From Apis mellifera (Eukaryota; Arthropoda; Insecta; Hymenoptera; Apidae): DNA of 64,000 nt. Below the pieces are notes generated by a model that was not told where the DNA came from, did not search any database, and saw only the letters and a program-made list of their open reading frames with translations. A program made the translations under genes and the position numbers. The stretch is from the NCBI RefSeq assembly GCF_003254395.2, contig NC_037639.1, positions 8,360,501 through 8,424,500 on the forward strand, in the 5' to 3' direction. Numbering within the stretch: position 1 is the first letter of the stretch; the number at the start of each line of letters is the position of its first letter. Positions 36,601 to 48,850 of the stretch are shown piece by piece.

Positions 36601-39600
36601 AACGCCCGGTTTCTTACGTTCTTCGGGTGTCACGCGCCATTATTTCCTCCCGAGAACTTATTGGCCTGCTCTCTCTCTCTCTTTCTCTTTCTCTTCGGAC
36701 CGAACGCTCGAGAGTCAAGCTTAGGAAGCATTCTTTTCCGAACGCTTTATCATCCTCCGCCCGTGAAATATATATTATACATATCCGGTCTGGAAATAAC
36801 TGAAATACGAATATACAATACGTACGCATGCATTCACGTTTGAAAAGTGAAATTTATTTCGAGGCGAATCTTTCCTTTCGATACACTCTGTGCAAATGTA
36901 AATTCCTTTACCGATATTTGTATTCTTTCATCCGCACGTTTTATCGCATTCCTCGTTCAAAAAAATATTAATTCGTAATTATTTCCTTCGAGGATTTATC
37001 GGGTATCGCGATTTCTTCACAGAAAAAGAGACAAAGTCCCCCCGTGAATGTCCTCCCTCCCCCGTTCCAAAGACTAGCAAAACTAAAACTAAAACATCGG
37101 CGGTTCGTGATTGAAAACGCGGGCCGCGTGTAACCGCACTCGTCGTTGGCCATGGAGTGTCGGCCGGCGGAGAAGGCGATCGAAACAATTTTAGCCAGAG
37201 GTTATTTGTCGCGAATCGCGGTCTCCGCCTCTGATTGCCTCTCTCTCGACAATCCCCATTTCGAGCGATCCTCCTCCCTCGCCCTCCATCTTCCCTCAAC
37301 CATCCACGAAACCGAACTTTGTTCGACCTTGGTTCGATTGAAAACTTCGGCCTCGGGATCGGTCCAATTCCATCCATCGATGTCCTCCTTCCAATCCAAG
37401 TCCTTCTCTCGAGGGATCAAAGGACGATCCACGCGTTTCGTATCGATCGCTCTTTCTCTCTCTCCACCGATTAATATGCGGGCGAGCTCGGTCGCAAACG
37501 ATTGGAAGGCGTTCGCCGATACCATACCTGTCACCGTTACTCGATCTAATGGCCGCGGATAATTGGTTACAAGTGGGGCCCCGCTCGTCGATCCGTGGTG
37601 TGCACGCGTGGAACCGATCGAGTTTCACTCGGCCGTCGCGCCAACGTTTCGAAAGATCGGAACCGATTTTCTCCGTTAAATCCTTTAACGTCGCGCGGGC
37701 GCAATTAGCCGCCTCTCTCTCTTTCTCCTCGCCTCGCCTCTCCCTCCCCCGCGATAGAAAGCGCGTGCTCAGAAACGTCCGACGTTTCGACGGGCCCGAT
37801 AAAACTCAAAGGCGAGCTTTTACGGACAGGATCTGGCCGATTTTCCGAACAACGTGACCGGACCTCGAGAGATTTCTACGCCGGATAATTGGCGAGAGAC
37901 TTGGCGGGGACTCGATCCCTGTAAATTGGCGTTATAAATAATCGGGATCGTGGAAGTGGAGTTGGGCATGGAGCGTTGGACGTTATGCGCTGGTGGTAGC
38001 CCGCGTGGGCGGGAAAATATCCGGGAGATAATCGGCCCGATCGAAATCGCGACTTTTCTCCGCCTCGTTTGATTAACTAATGCCCGTGTCGTGTTGTTCT
38101 CTTTGTGTGTACGTATTCCTGTTAATGCTCCTGGCTATATATATATAAATATAGACGCGCGATATTTTGTTATTAAACAGTGATCGAGTATATCCGATAA
38201 AGTAATCTCTCCAAGTTTTAAATTTTCTCTTAGAATTAGGGATGTTTTTAGAATTATTGTTATCCACACACTATTCTTTCATTCACCACCGAATCCGTAC
38301 GACTCTGTCCGTCAAAGCGTCCGCGGTCACGAATTTCCCATAGGGAGAGTTATCCAGAACTGGATCTGTCTCTGACGCGCGCATTTCTCGGCTGATCTGG
38401 TTAACGGAACGGCAGATAAGATTTCTCCGACTGTTATCCGCCGGTGTTCGGTTTCGTAGCCGCTTTCAAACCTCGCCCATTTCTCGCGCCGATTGTTGCT
38501 CTTCCGCTTCTCTTCGGCCCGATACTCTCTGGCCCGCCTCGGCTTGCATTCCGATCGACGAAAAAAAAATAGCGGGGCCGCAGACCACAGAACGGTAGCC
38601 CATTCACACGGTCTTCTCCCGCTGCCGGCACCTCGGTTTCGCGCTCGCTCCAACAAGTGAACGAGAGCGTGTACCCGAGCGGGAGGAGGAAGACCCCGCT
38701 CCACGCCGGCACGTACGTGTACGTGGCACGCCGTTCTGCACAATAAACCCGCGACTCGGATATAATATCATTCGAAGCTACGATTCACAGACCCGTGGAA
38801 TTGCCATCCCTTGATGGATTCTTCGAATCGAATAGAAAGATGCCCGAAGGTTGAAATGGACGCTGTTGCTCCATGTCTATCGATCCGACGCTTGATTTGG
38901 AAAACACGATGAGAAGGAGAAAAGTTTTTCCTTCTTCTCCTATGGAGAAGACGAAGATGGAAATATTTTTAAAGTTTGAGAAAATTTGAGAAAATCTTTC
39001 GCCCGAGAAAAAGCTTGAAATTTGAAACAATTCAAAATTATTGAACTCTCTTCCTCGGTTGTAAAAGATGAACCCTTTGATGTAGAGAGAATACTTTATC
39101 CTCGCCTTCAATTTAGTAGACTATCCTTTAGGCAGATATACACAGATATAGTATGAAATTTTATCACGAGTGACCCACTTTATTCCGCCATCTTACAAAA
39201 CACAGTCTCGCGGTATTTATTTATTGCCCCGATGAAAACCCTGGCCTCCGTTCCCTCTGTAATAAATTACGGATACGGATATTAAAATAAATTGGGAGGA
39301 AAAAAAAGAGTTAAACGAGGCGGGATAATTTGATAAATTTTTCTCGATAATTATTTCCGAGTTTGTTCCGAGTTTCGTTTCCTTCCTTTAATTAAGGAAT
39401 CTCGAATCTCGGCCGAGGAGATACCACGTGTAAGATAGCACGGAAATTTTCGTCATTTTGTACAAGGGGGGGGATCGGCACGATGATTGACGATGATCGA
39501 TGAGGATACTCGTCGTCGTACACGTGGACAACAGTTTTACAACGTCTCGAAAGTATACGCGGGATACGTCATCGCCTATTCCCTCTCCTCGACATTCTAT

Positions 39601-42600
39601 ATATTCGTGGTGGCCTCTCGCTGTCTCGCCCGATAATGCGAATTTCCTCCTAATTTGTTATCGTTAATCAATTGACGCTAATCGTTTACGTTTAAACATA
39701 CTCGAATACACGGCATATCAGTTTGCCACGTTTCGAATCACCACTACACGCAAGAGCGTTATTATATTGATCGATGGGGAAGATTTAAAGATCCGCGTAC
39801 ACTTTCTCTCGGTTCGAGGCGAACTCTCTCGATCGAATCGAGAGTTTTTAAAAATAGCGATACAGAGGTATTACATACATATTTTACACCGTGGAAAAAG
39901 AGTATATATAATGGTGAGGGGTATATATATACGCAACAACGCCGGTGATTCTGCGCTTGTTCAAAGACAAATGTTCAAGGGCGTCCGGCCGTGATAAAAG
40001 GATACCAAAACGATAAATCATACTCGGGTCCCGAGTTGCGGTCCCGAGCGGATAGAGGAGCGAATTCCTCGCCGGGCATTAGTCATATTGAAAGTGTTAA
40101 ACGATCGACGCCTCCGAAAACAATATCCCCGCTGATAGAGGATGAAGATGAAAAAACGACGCGCGATAACGCGAGCAACGAGGATCGATGGGCCTCCCGC
40201 TTTCTCAACTCACAAGCTTAATGAACTCGACTCCTTTCCTATTTCGGATCGATTTTCGTCCCCGATATATTTTGTATCGGCGGAGGAGGAGGAACAAAGA
40301 GATTTCTCCCGGAATTGATCGCGCGTGACAAAAAGGTAGAAACGATGCGTAAATTTTCTTACGTTAATTACGTTAATTATGCTCGGTCGGAGATAGATTT
40401 TCTTAATATAATATCGCCTTTCCGTAATTTATACGTATCGTGCGAAAAACTTTCTAATTTGATTTGTTGCACCCGCCGTCGGTGAAATGAACAGAATCTT
40501 TAACACGTCAGACGTATTTAAATGATTTACGATTCAATATAGTAATTCGTTCCATTCGGGGATCGTTCGAAACCGTATACGCTCCGTCCGACTTTCTAAA
40601 ATCGTTCAAATGCCAAACGACGAGGACGACAACGGACAAATGTCCTATAAAACGCTGATAAAATGACGTTGTTTAAAAAACATTTCGCAATTATCGATCA
40701 CGTGTTACCTCGCGACCTCCTCGATCGAATTGGCCCGACGATTAATCACCCACCAACGATCTGTCTCGTTGGAAATTAACAAGTTTCGAACTTATTACCT
40801 TACCCGTCTCGAAAAAGAAAAGGAAAAGGGAAGAAGGAAAGGCGGTTGCGAAGCTGCAAAATCTAATCAATATCTTTTTCCTATCTGATCGAGCATGCTA
40901 ATAGGACCAGTTAACCTCGCGATCAATCGACACTTTCCTCGGCTCTAACTTTACCACGACCAAAAGAAGCGAAACGGGGAGAAGAGAGAGAGAGAGAGAG
41001 CCAGCTTGTCGATGAATGAACGAAGGGAACGCGAAGCAGGTGGGCAAGTTTCGATCCTCCTCGGGTCGCAATTAGTTTTTAACAGTTTGATCTGTTCCTC
41101 GCCGCGTTTCCACGGGGCAGGTAATCAGCCCCGGAGCTAGGGCTCTCCTCGCTCTCAAGGACCTATCCGTTATAAGTACATCGGCTGCGTTCCGTTTAAG
41201 GAAGATTCTTAATAACGATCTGATCTACGTCCCGTCACGTTCGCGCCCCGAGCGATCGTTCGATCGAATCGGCCGGGCAAACACCGGTGTCCCGTCCCTT
41301 CCAAAAAACACGCGCGACCCTGAACTTGTAATCGTAATGAGTGATTTCGCGATTCGTCACCGAGTCGTATCGAAACCGTGGCCTTTTTTTCTCGTCGCCC
41401 GGCCAAATACGCTGTACAAATACGCCGCCCGGGCACGCACGGAACCACAAATCATCCCCGAAGAAATTGCGGGGATATTACCAGCGCACGCTTCTAAATC
41501 GCGATCAATTACCTTCGGGGAGCGCGCACGTGGGCGTTCGACTTTCAGGCGAATTAAAATTCCGCGATAATGCCGCGATCGGCCGCAATCTCTCTTCGCT
41601 GAGAAACTATTAGCGTGGAGAGGTCGCCGCAACTTTTGCACGCTGGAACTCTACTCATTGGAATTAATTACATATTATTCATGCTGCGAGAGAATCGACG
41701 TAGAAGAATGTTTGCCTCGCCCTTCTATTTTTATTCCCTTTCTCGTTTACACGGGAAACAAGACACGACGAAGAGGAGCGAAGAATCGAATAATTTCTGG
41801 TTCGACGATAAACTCGGAGGAAAGTAGGAAAACTTTTTATTTTCCTCGCATCCTGTGATCAGCTAATGTTCGAAATAGCAATGGCAGGATTGGAGGTCGA
41901 AGGTTAATCGTCGATGAGACGGCAACAACCAAGATTTAGCGACGAATTGAACGTCGTAAAAGAGGGAGAAAATATACGTTCGCCTATCCATTATCGGCAA
42001 CAAATGGATCCTTGAACTTGTCCAACACCCACGATCTCTCGTTACATCGCGCGTTCGATCGAGCGACGCGAAATTTTCACACCTTGTCCTCCCCTGTCGC
42101 GAGTTGTATCATCCCGTAACGAACCAATAAACATCGACAGATCTCCGCGCGGTTAACGGCATCAAGGAAGTGGCCGAACGTACGTTTAAGGAGTTGAATC
42201 GTGATCGGCTGGGCTTTTCTCGTCCCGTTTAATTTTCCAGTCGTTCGACGTGCGACGATACGCGTTCTCCGCTATCTCCGCGAAACGATCCACGTTGGAA
42301 ACGAGCAGGTTGGAGGCTGGACGTGGACGTTGTAACAAGAAACGAGCGCGCCGCTATCAGATACGAGGCGTTGCGAAACGATTTCGCGAGTCCATCGATT
42401 CCACGCTACGCGAACGGAGGCGAATGCGGCTCCTTTCCGTGATCACTATAATTATTTCGTTGCTCGTTAGAGCGTAATAGCGGATGGGTGGACGTAATCG
42501 GAGAGGATGGCTCGATCTTTCCATTCCTTCTCCATCTTCTCCATTTTTCCAATAATACAATAATTTCGTTTTCGAAATGTCGTGTTGATACGCGTTGATT

Positions 42601-43862
42601 AATGTTATATCAAAAAAGAAAAGGAAGAAATAAAAATTCTAATTATATGCATCGATTAGTCGCTTGTCGATTGGTTTATTCCGTGTTCATTCGGCTACGG
42701 TTTCCTCCTTTGAGTTATGGTTTAAGGAAACGTAGCCTTGAGCGGCCAATTAATTTCACTGGCTCGTATAACTAATTTCTTCGTTTCCAATAACGCTGCA
42801 CGAGAGGTGTCCAAAGTTTGAACGAGGCTCCATTCACGAACGACGCGAAAGTCCAAAGTTCCCGAGAGTTCCGATTAGGCGATTCAATTTTTTTCCTCTT
42901 CTTCGCGAGAAGATCGCCACGCTTTCTCTTCTTCCTCTCGCCTCACCGTCCTTCATCCTCCGTGCTACTCTTGGTTTACACCGCCTCTCTGAGTCCGCTC
43001 GAATTTTCGAAGTATTCACGATTCGATTTCGGGAATCGTGAAAAGTTTGATTCGCGAAAGTGGTTTTCGTTCGCGTTTCTCAAGATAAACGGGGGCTTCG
43101 AAAACGTACACAGTGTATATTTATGAATGGAAATATATCAGGGCGTGGAGTGGCTCCGGTTATTTCGGCCCGCGTGATTTTTTGCCTCCGATACGTGCTC
43201 CCGTTCCCTTCGCCGTCTCTTTGTTTCTCTTTCGCCGATCGCGGATAATTGGAGTGTCGGCCCTGCCTGCGGGATATTTTTGGTCCGGTTTGAACAGTTT
43301 CTCATTGAGTACCGAAAAGGATGAGAATCGTTTTCTTTTCTTTCTTTCCTTTTCTTTTCCTTACGAGGAGAAAAGACGTTTATCTTTCAAGAAATTCAAT
43401 ATCGAATTTTCTTTGTTGTAAAATGCCTCGGAAACATCTGGCCTCGCGATGATTGCCATGCCTTTACACGCGATGGAATACAATTCAAAAGTGTAGAGAG
43501 AGACGCATCCATCTATAGTTTTTTCCCCGAAAAATTTAAAGATATCGAATCTAAATCTTTCGTAAAACGAAACATACGAAAGTAAGCGATCGAAAGATAA
43601 GATCAAAAACAAACATATCCCTTAAATTAGATATCTGCGAAAGTTATTACTCTTAAAATCTTCAAGGTACACGTATCCCCTGAAACAATATGTATTCAGT
43701 TCCAAAAATACGCTCGCATACGTACAATAAAATGCAGAAAGAGAGAAGAGAGAGGTGGACCGTGACGAGATTAAAAAGTGGCACGATCTTTATCCGCTTG
43801 TCGTACGTTCTCCAGAAGACTTGCGTCCGGTCTCGCGACCCTCGACACAGGGCGCAACTTCG
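36601..43862. other. long CpG-rich non-coding region
   Basis: No gene is recognised over more than 7 kb. Opposing frames at 36979-37377, 37146-37562, 37202-37534 and 38327-38743 are Arg-rich shadows of each other. A perfect 9-bp tandem repeat ACGTTAATT lies at 40361-40378. A strong plus-strand acceptor look-alike (AATTTTCCAG) ends at about 42240 and is followed by an Arg-rich open frame without a donor. Short TC, TA and GA runs occur near 36670, 38137 and 40984. Confidence 0.45.
40984..41000. repeat. (GA)n microsatellite
   Basis: A perfect run of about eight units. Confidence 0.9.
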
Positions 43863-43921
43863 GTATATACGTATATATGTATACATATATATATGTACAT
43901 ATATATATATATATATATATA
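43863..43921. repeat. (TA)n-rich compound microsatellite
   Basis: Nearly 60 bases of alternating purine/pyrimidine TA with a few GT and CA interruptions. It is able to form cruciforms and reads as Tyr/Ile repeats in several frames. Confidence 0.93.
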
Positions 43922-45032
43922 CCCACGATTTTGGCAGCTTATAAGCCTCGTTCCGCTGGAACATTTCGCATCACCGGACACGTCGTAACTTACCCGTCCC
44001 GTATCTCCTTACCCTTATCTGCCAGCCTCGTCGTACATTCTCGGGGTACCGGCGGTGTTATCTCCGTGACGTATGCGCCACGACTCAAGTCTCGCTAATA
44101 TACGGTTAATGAAACGTTAAGTCGTGCACGCACGCACCACGTCCCCCAAAAAACGCGCCTGGACGCGACGGGCCCTTACGGGCTCCTCGTAACTCGCCCA
44201 GACAATTCTGAAAACACCGATGACCGATCCCCTTCTTCGACAACGGACGGATCTCCCGCCATTCAAGACGATTAATATTAATTTAACGGTGAAATTATAT
44301 ACGTTGAGTCTAGGTGATGATTGGGATTCACGGAGTTCGTTTGACGAAGGATGTTCTCGTTTGTCGCGATTAAATTGGATTTCTTGAATAATTTGACGAA
44401 TTTTGAAGAAGTTTAGAAAAAGGATTTTTCGAATAACTAGTTACCTGGCTAGACACTTGTTATGGAATTGTTACGGAATTGTTCGAACTAGTCGTCGAGT
44501 AAGCCACGCTATTATATCAGAGGTTTGATTTCGATTCATAATAGTATTCGAGTCCTTGAAGGAGTGGCACGTAGGTACGACCTATTGATGGGATAAGTTG
44601 GTTAGATAAGAAGGATATTTTTTTATAAATAGAACGAACCATGGTTGAGAACACGAAGAGAATGGGCAGGAATGAATGGTGTTTATATGCATAATGTGGT
44701 TGATGTCGGACGATGCGTGAAGTAGATATTAAACGGACTTCAGTATTTTCTAACTGATACGTATCTCATCGAGCGTGGTCCTGGTGGACACAGCGAGAAA
44801 CGCGAGTGCGCGAAGAGACATTTAGCGGGGTCCAAATGAAAGTTAGAATTTACGTTGAGCGTGGAAGAATTGTTCCACGAGAATATTATTAACTCGCGTT
44901 ATGTAGCTTATTGTTGTCGCAGTGTTGTTAAACGTTGTTGAAAAGGTAAAGTAACAACGGGATATTAAATAAGGGAATTTAAATATCCGATAAATTATAA
45001 ATCCTGGGAATAAGATTTGAGAGGAAATTGTA
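43922..45032. other. AT-rich non-coding stretch
   Basis: No gene is recognised. A donor look-alike (AAAAG/GTAAAG) lies near 44946 on the plus strand. It could end a 5' leader exon of the frame that starts at 45033, but no acceptor with a pyrimidine tract lies between them. Confidence 0.4.
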
Positions 45033-45380
45033 ATGATAATCTCAAGAGTATTATTCTGCTTTCTGATTTTCTACGACAGTCCATTATTATTTTCTATCGA
45101 ATGGGGCGGATATACGGTTAATCCATTTCATCAACAGGATAAACAATGGTTTGAAGATAGGAGGAGGAGGATCAATGATCGTATATACGGAACGGAGGTC
45201 AAAGATCGTTTTCTTTTTTCTTTTTCTTTTTTTTTTTTCCTTTTATCTTCTCTCCCTGGACGCACGGTGGCTGGCGCGAGGCGAGAGAAAGGAAAGGAAA
45301 GGATGCACCCTTCGAGCGTAATTCATTGTCCTGGTTGCACGCCGTACGTATTTCCTTGCAGAGGCGCATTATCCAGATAA
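45033..45380 (+). CDS. candidate first coding exon with signal-peptide-like start, unknown product
   Basis: An ATG frame of 115 codons. Residues 1-5 are short with one Arg; residues 6-22 are hydrophobic and aromatic, like a signal peptide. Residues 23-59 are polar and balanced, with two Trp, a four-Arg cluster at 43-46 (a possible dibasic processing site) and bee-like A/T-ending codons. From residue 60 the frame runs through a T-rich tract and becomes a Phe/Leu run, so the real exon, if any, probably ends before about 45210. Possible donors (GTATAT at 45181, GTCAAA at 45198) are weak. I recognise no family. A secreted protein or neuropeptide-like precursor is speculation. Confidence 0.18.
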   Translation: MIISRVLFCFLIFYDSPLLFSIEWGGYTVNPFHQQDKQWFEDRRRRINDRIYGTEVKDRFLFSFSFFFFLLSSLPGRTVAGARREKGKERMHPSSVIHCPGCTPYVFPCRGALSR

Positions 45381-45407
45381 TAGCATCCGAGATGATCATC
45401 TCGGATG
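45368..45407. repeat. two adjacent perfect palindromes (14 and 24 bp)
   Basis: At 45384-45407 two 12-base halves (CATCCGAGATGA and TCATCTCGGATG) are exact reverse complements with no spacer. Two bases to the left, 45368-45381 has ATTAT and ATAAT arms around CCAG, which also forms facing TTATC/GATAA motifs. The 24-bp palindrome is not low complexity. It could be a symmetric protein-binding site, a cruciform-prone site or a chance event. Confidence 0.85.
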
Positions 45408-46459
45408 ACCATGCAACGGTTGACCTTGCCGCTTTAAAATGACACGCGCGGGTATCTCCATCTTATTTTAGATTCAATAAACAGTACATATTTCATGCTT
45501 TATCCGAAGGTCTTTCGTAATTCAAGGCTGCCGCGCAACCGGTGTACCGACCGTGTGAAAGATTCCGACAAGGAATGGACTGACTTTCTTTTTCCTTTCT
45601 TTTTTTATAAATATTATATTTTATATCTTGGTCGTAAACTTGGCCCGTACGCTGTAACTAACTATCTGTAATTCGCTTTCGATTCGCTTTCGTTTCGATT
45701 TCTGCGAGTTTTCTTCTTCTCGAAAGGTACTCGCAAATTCCTAAGATTTGAAAAAAGAAATATTTATAATCAAGATTTGGCGTAGATAATGCAAAATATA
45801 AGGGAGCATAGCGTAAACACGCTCGCTACGAATATCGAGTTATTCGAAATCGGAATATAGTCGTATAAATAATTGCGACAAAGTACGGAATTATTTTTGT
45901 GTTAATAAAAACGAGGAATAATAGTTGGAGTAACGCGAAGTCGCAAAAAGAAGAAGAAAAATCGTTAATAAAATATTTTATAGTTCGAGAGTTAGTGGCG
46001 AGACTGCCCCGCACCGCTCGTGTCTCGTAAATAAAATTTATTATTCATTAGCAATTCTTCTACACCCATTACACGGAACGTGCTTCCATTTGCCGAAGAA
46101 TAAAACGTGTATTTCATCCACTTTTTTCATCCCACCCCTCCATCACAGTCGCATTGACTCCACCCTACCGGCCAGCCGAGTCTTTCACCCTGTCAATTAA
46201 GGGTTAATAACTTGTTTTTAGCCTCGAGTAATTGATTCCAATTTTTCTCATTTGCCACGAGACCAGGACTGGGCGCGCCTTGGAATGTATCGGTTTCCAG
46301 TCTCCCGTTCGTTCTAGAAACCATTTCTTTCACGATGTTAGAAACTCGTGCGTACTTCATCTCCGCCTAGCTAAATGTCCTTTGTGTCGTTCCGCTTTAT
46401 GAAAGTGAACGTGTCCCGATCGTGTGTGTGTATATATATATATCTATAGATATAAACGG
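45408..46459. other. AT-rich non-coding stretch
   Basis: No gene is recognised. AATAAA motifs on the minus strand near 46040 could serve as a poly-A signal for the minus-strand candidate at 46460-46756, but such motifs are common in AT-rich DNA. A GT run followed by AT repeats lies at the right end. Confidence 0.4.
46421..46444. repeat. (GT)n(AT)n microsatellite
   Basis: Five GT units followed by an AT run. Confidence 0.9.
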
Positions 46460-46756
46460 CTAGCAACGATACAAAGATTCAGGTGTGTATAAACTGCACT
46501 CGAGCTCGTTTGAAATTTTCGAGAAAAAGAATTTTCGGATAATTTCGTCATACGTATTCAACGATAAACCCCGTGACGGTGGTTCAAACAATGTTACATC
46601 TGGGCCATTCCCTTGCCAACTTCCCTTTGGATCTCTATATTCGTGCAACGTCGTCGAATTGTCTTCGATTTCTCTATTCCCAGCCTCGTTCCAGATGTAA
46701 CAGGAGTTACATATTTTATCCATTGCGGCGAAAAAGTCCACGATTCGAGGACTTTG
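46460..46756 (-). CDS. candidate 3' coding exon, 98 codons, unknown product
   Basis: On the minus strand a long pyrimidine tract ends in CCCCCAAG, and six bases later in TTTAG just before 46756. The TAG of that acceptor is also the in-frame stop upstream, so the frame opens exactly at the splice site and runs 98 codons to TAG at 46460-46462. An ATG in good context (G at -3, G at +4) lies at 46721-46723, giving 87 residues if translation starts there. The product is unlike its Arg-rich neighbours: acidic and polar, with two Trp and four Cys (a CxxC near the start, two Cys near the end). No family is recognised. The length, composition and acceptor favour a real exon only modestly. Confidence 0.25.
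   Translation of the reverse strand, partial: QSPRIVDFFAAMDKICNSCYIWNEAGNREIEDNSTTLHEYRDPKGSWQGNGPDVTLFEPPSRGLSLNTYDEIIRKFFFSKISNELECSLYTPESLYRC
46592..46702. repeat. 12-bp inverted repeat with 87-nt spacer
   Basis: TGTTACATCTGG (46592-46603) is the exact reverse complement of 46691-46702. It lies within the minus-strand candidate exon. At this spacing one such match per window is expected by chance. Confidence 0.6.
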
Positions 46757-46988
46757 CTAAACCTTGGGGGAAGGAGAGGGAGAGAAAAAAAAAGAGGCGT
46801 TGGAGAGTGTAGGCAGCGAAATACCGAGGACCTTGTGACTCTCGATCCACAACTGCGATCCTTACAGTTTCCATTTGCCTTATTGACACACCTACGTCCG
46901 CGTTACGTCCGCACGGTAACCGATTCGAGGATAACGATACGTTTCATAATAAAATATCATTCGATGCGTTCAGACAGCGGTATTTTAT

Positions 46989-47016
46989 TCTCTCTCTTTC
47001 TCTTTCTCTCTCTCTC
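46989..47016. repeat. (TC)n microsatellite
   Basis: An imperfect TC run with TTTC interruptions. Confidence 0.9.
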
Positions 47017-48474
47017 GTGACATCGCGCACTCTCCGTGTGTTTTAAATCGTATTACAAAGTTCACCGCTAACTCGCCTCGCGCGCGTCTCTAAATAACGG
47101 ATTTCAGATATTTCATTAAAATATGCGCGACAGCCCGACTATTCTCTCCGTGGATCGTGTGTCGACCATTCCACTTATTTCTATTACGGTAAAAGCGTCG
47201 CCGATCATCCTTACTCTCGGCCGATACGATTCGACGAATGTGGTGTTACACCAAGTTTGCGCGTTAGAGATATCGATTTATGTTCTCGCGCGTGCTGTTA
47301 TTTAAAAATTGTAAATATCACGTTAAAAAGTTAGAAATTGAAAATTAAGAGTCCACGAGGTGTTGGAGATTCGCATTTCATTTTCGAAAGTTGACCTATG
47401 AAAAAAAATTTAACGATTCCGAATAAATCTTATTCGTCCAATCAAATAATAAACGAGGATCATTTACCGCGTTGATTGACTTGAAAATAATTAATCGCGC
47501 CGAAGAAGAACATTCTCAAAAAAGAAAAAATTCTCGAAGTTATCAGTCATCACGTTACTAAATATAAACCAACTTGTACACGATATCAATCGGGATACAA
47601 ACGTCGTAATAGAATATTCACAAAGGAGGCTCATCCTTCCTCGGTTCGTAACTCACCGTGACACCACGAAAAAACATCATCGCGCGACCGAATGTTGCTC
47701 GCTGTCATCAGCGAGACAAAGTAAATGTACGCATAATCAAACATTCGGTATCGAGACGAGGCTTGTTACCAGCCTCTCGTTAATAAACCGCGCAACGAAA
47801 ACCGTAAGTGGGTACCAGGCCAGATCCGATCTCTGCCAACATCTTTACGCGCGCGGACCGCCAACTCCTCTCTTAAGCGAGTCCCACCTACGTGCATTGT
47901 CGCACTAATAGATACGCGTATTTTCATGCGTACCGAGGCGACGACGACATTAACTCGACGCAATATCCCATTGACCAACACTCTCGTCCTCGCCATGCAC
48001 CAGCCACTAATAATAATCGCCGGAAATAATACGACGACGATAACATTAGCCTCGTACCCACGTGGACATGGGTTGATGAAGGTTGTGAAAATCGCAAGAT
48101 ACCAGAAACGCTCGTACACGTTTTGGGTTAGAATACGAACAACGAACATCGATTCTATATCCTCAAGATTGGAACGGAGTATATTTACGAAGAAAGATGA
48201 ATGTACGATATTCCAATAATCTCGTATTCTCCTATATAAGGGGAAGAAAATTTTAGAAAGCGTTACGTCGTGGTATATTTCAAAATGTGTAAGATGATAG
48301 CAACGATTATTAAAAAGAAAAAGAAAAATAGAATCCGCGAGTTGGGAACCGTCGCGTTAAACAATCGCCTTAATCTTCCTCCTCTATCCTCTTCCGATCG
48401 TTCAAACTCTTCTCCCCTTCTTTTAAATCCTTCTTTAAAATGCAGCATGCAGTGGCCCGCGGGGTTCGCCAGGT

Positions 48475-48492
48475 TCCTCCTCCTCCTCCTCC
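48475..48492. repeat. (TCC)n microsatellite
   Basis: About six units. It translates as Leu or Ser runs. Confidence 0.9.
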
Positions 48493-48734
48493 TTCTCGAA
48501 TCGCGTTTTGTTCATCACACTGTTCCCCGTATTCACCCGGTGTTTGTGTGTACTTATATACCTACGCGTTCAAAGTAAAGCCAGCCAAGCGACTCCCACG
48601 TACGTAAATACACCGGCCGCTGTACGAGTCCAATACGAGGAAACGGTGCCTCGAGATTATGGCCGCGCGTCTATGAGAAAGCGCAAGGAATAACCGTGGA
48701 GTGGCGCAGATAAGGGCTGGCAGGAAGATGAGAC

Positions 48735-48780
48735 GGGAGGATGGGGCGAAGGGGAGGAGGGAGGGGGGGGGGGGCGATGG
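48735..48780 (+). repeat. G-rich tract, potential G-quadruplex
   Basis: Several G-runs of three or more lie in about 40 bases, including 12 consecutive G at 48763-48774. At least four runs are close enough for an intramolecular G-quadruplex on the plus strand. It is not a coding feature. Confidence 0.75.
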
Positions 48781-48850
48781 GGCTATATGCAAGTACTAAG
48801 TGAGTTATGGGGCTCGAGCAGATATATCAACTCCTTCATTTCCGCCGCAG

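Larger units (their letters stand above)
46757..48850. other. non-coding stretch
   Basis: No gene is recognised. It holds a TC run at 46989-47016 and AT-rich DNA at 47290-47600. A TCC run at 48475-48492 creates a false Leu-rich signal-peptide-like frame starting at about 48450. A G-rich block at 48735-48780 precedes the microexon candidate. Confidence 0.45.

Noticed and set aside
46592..46702. 12-bp inverted repeat as a microRNA precursor
   Set aside because: The 87-nt spacer does not continue the stem, and one such match is expected by chance in a window of this size.
48450..48578. Signal-peptide-like Leu-rich frame
   Set aside because: The Leu run comes from a TCC microsatellite, with no donor or domain behind it.
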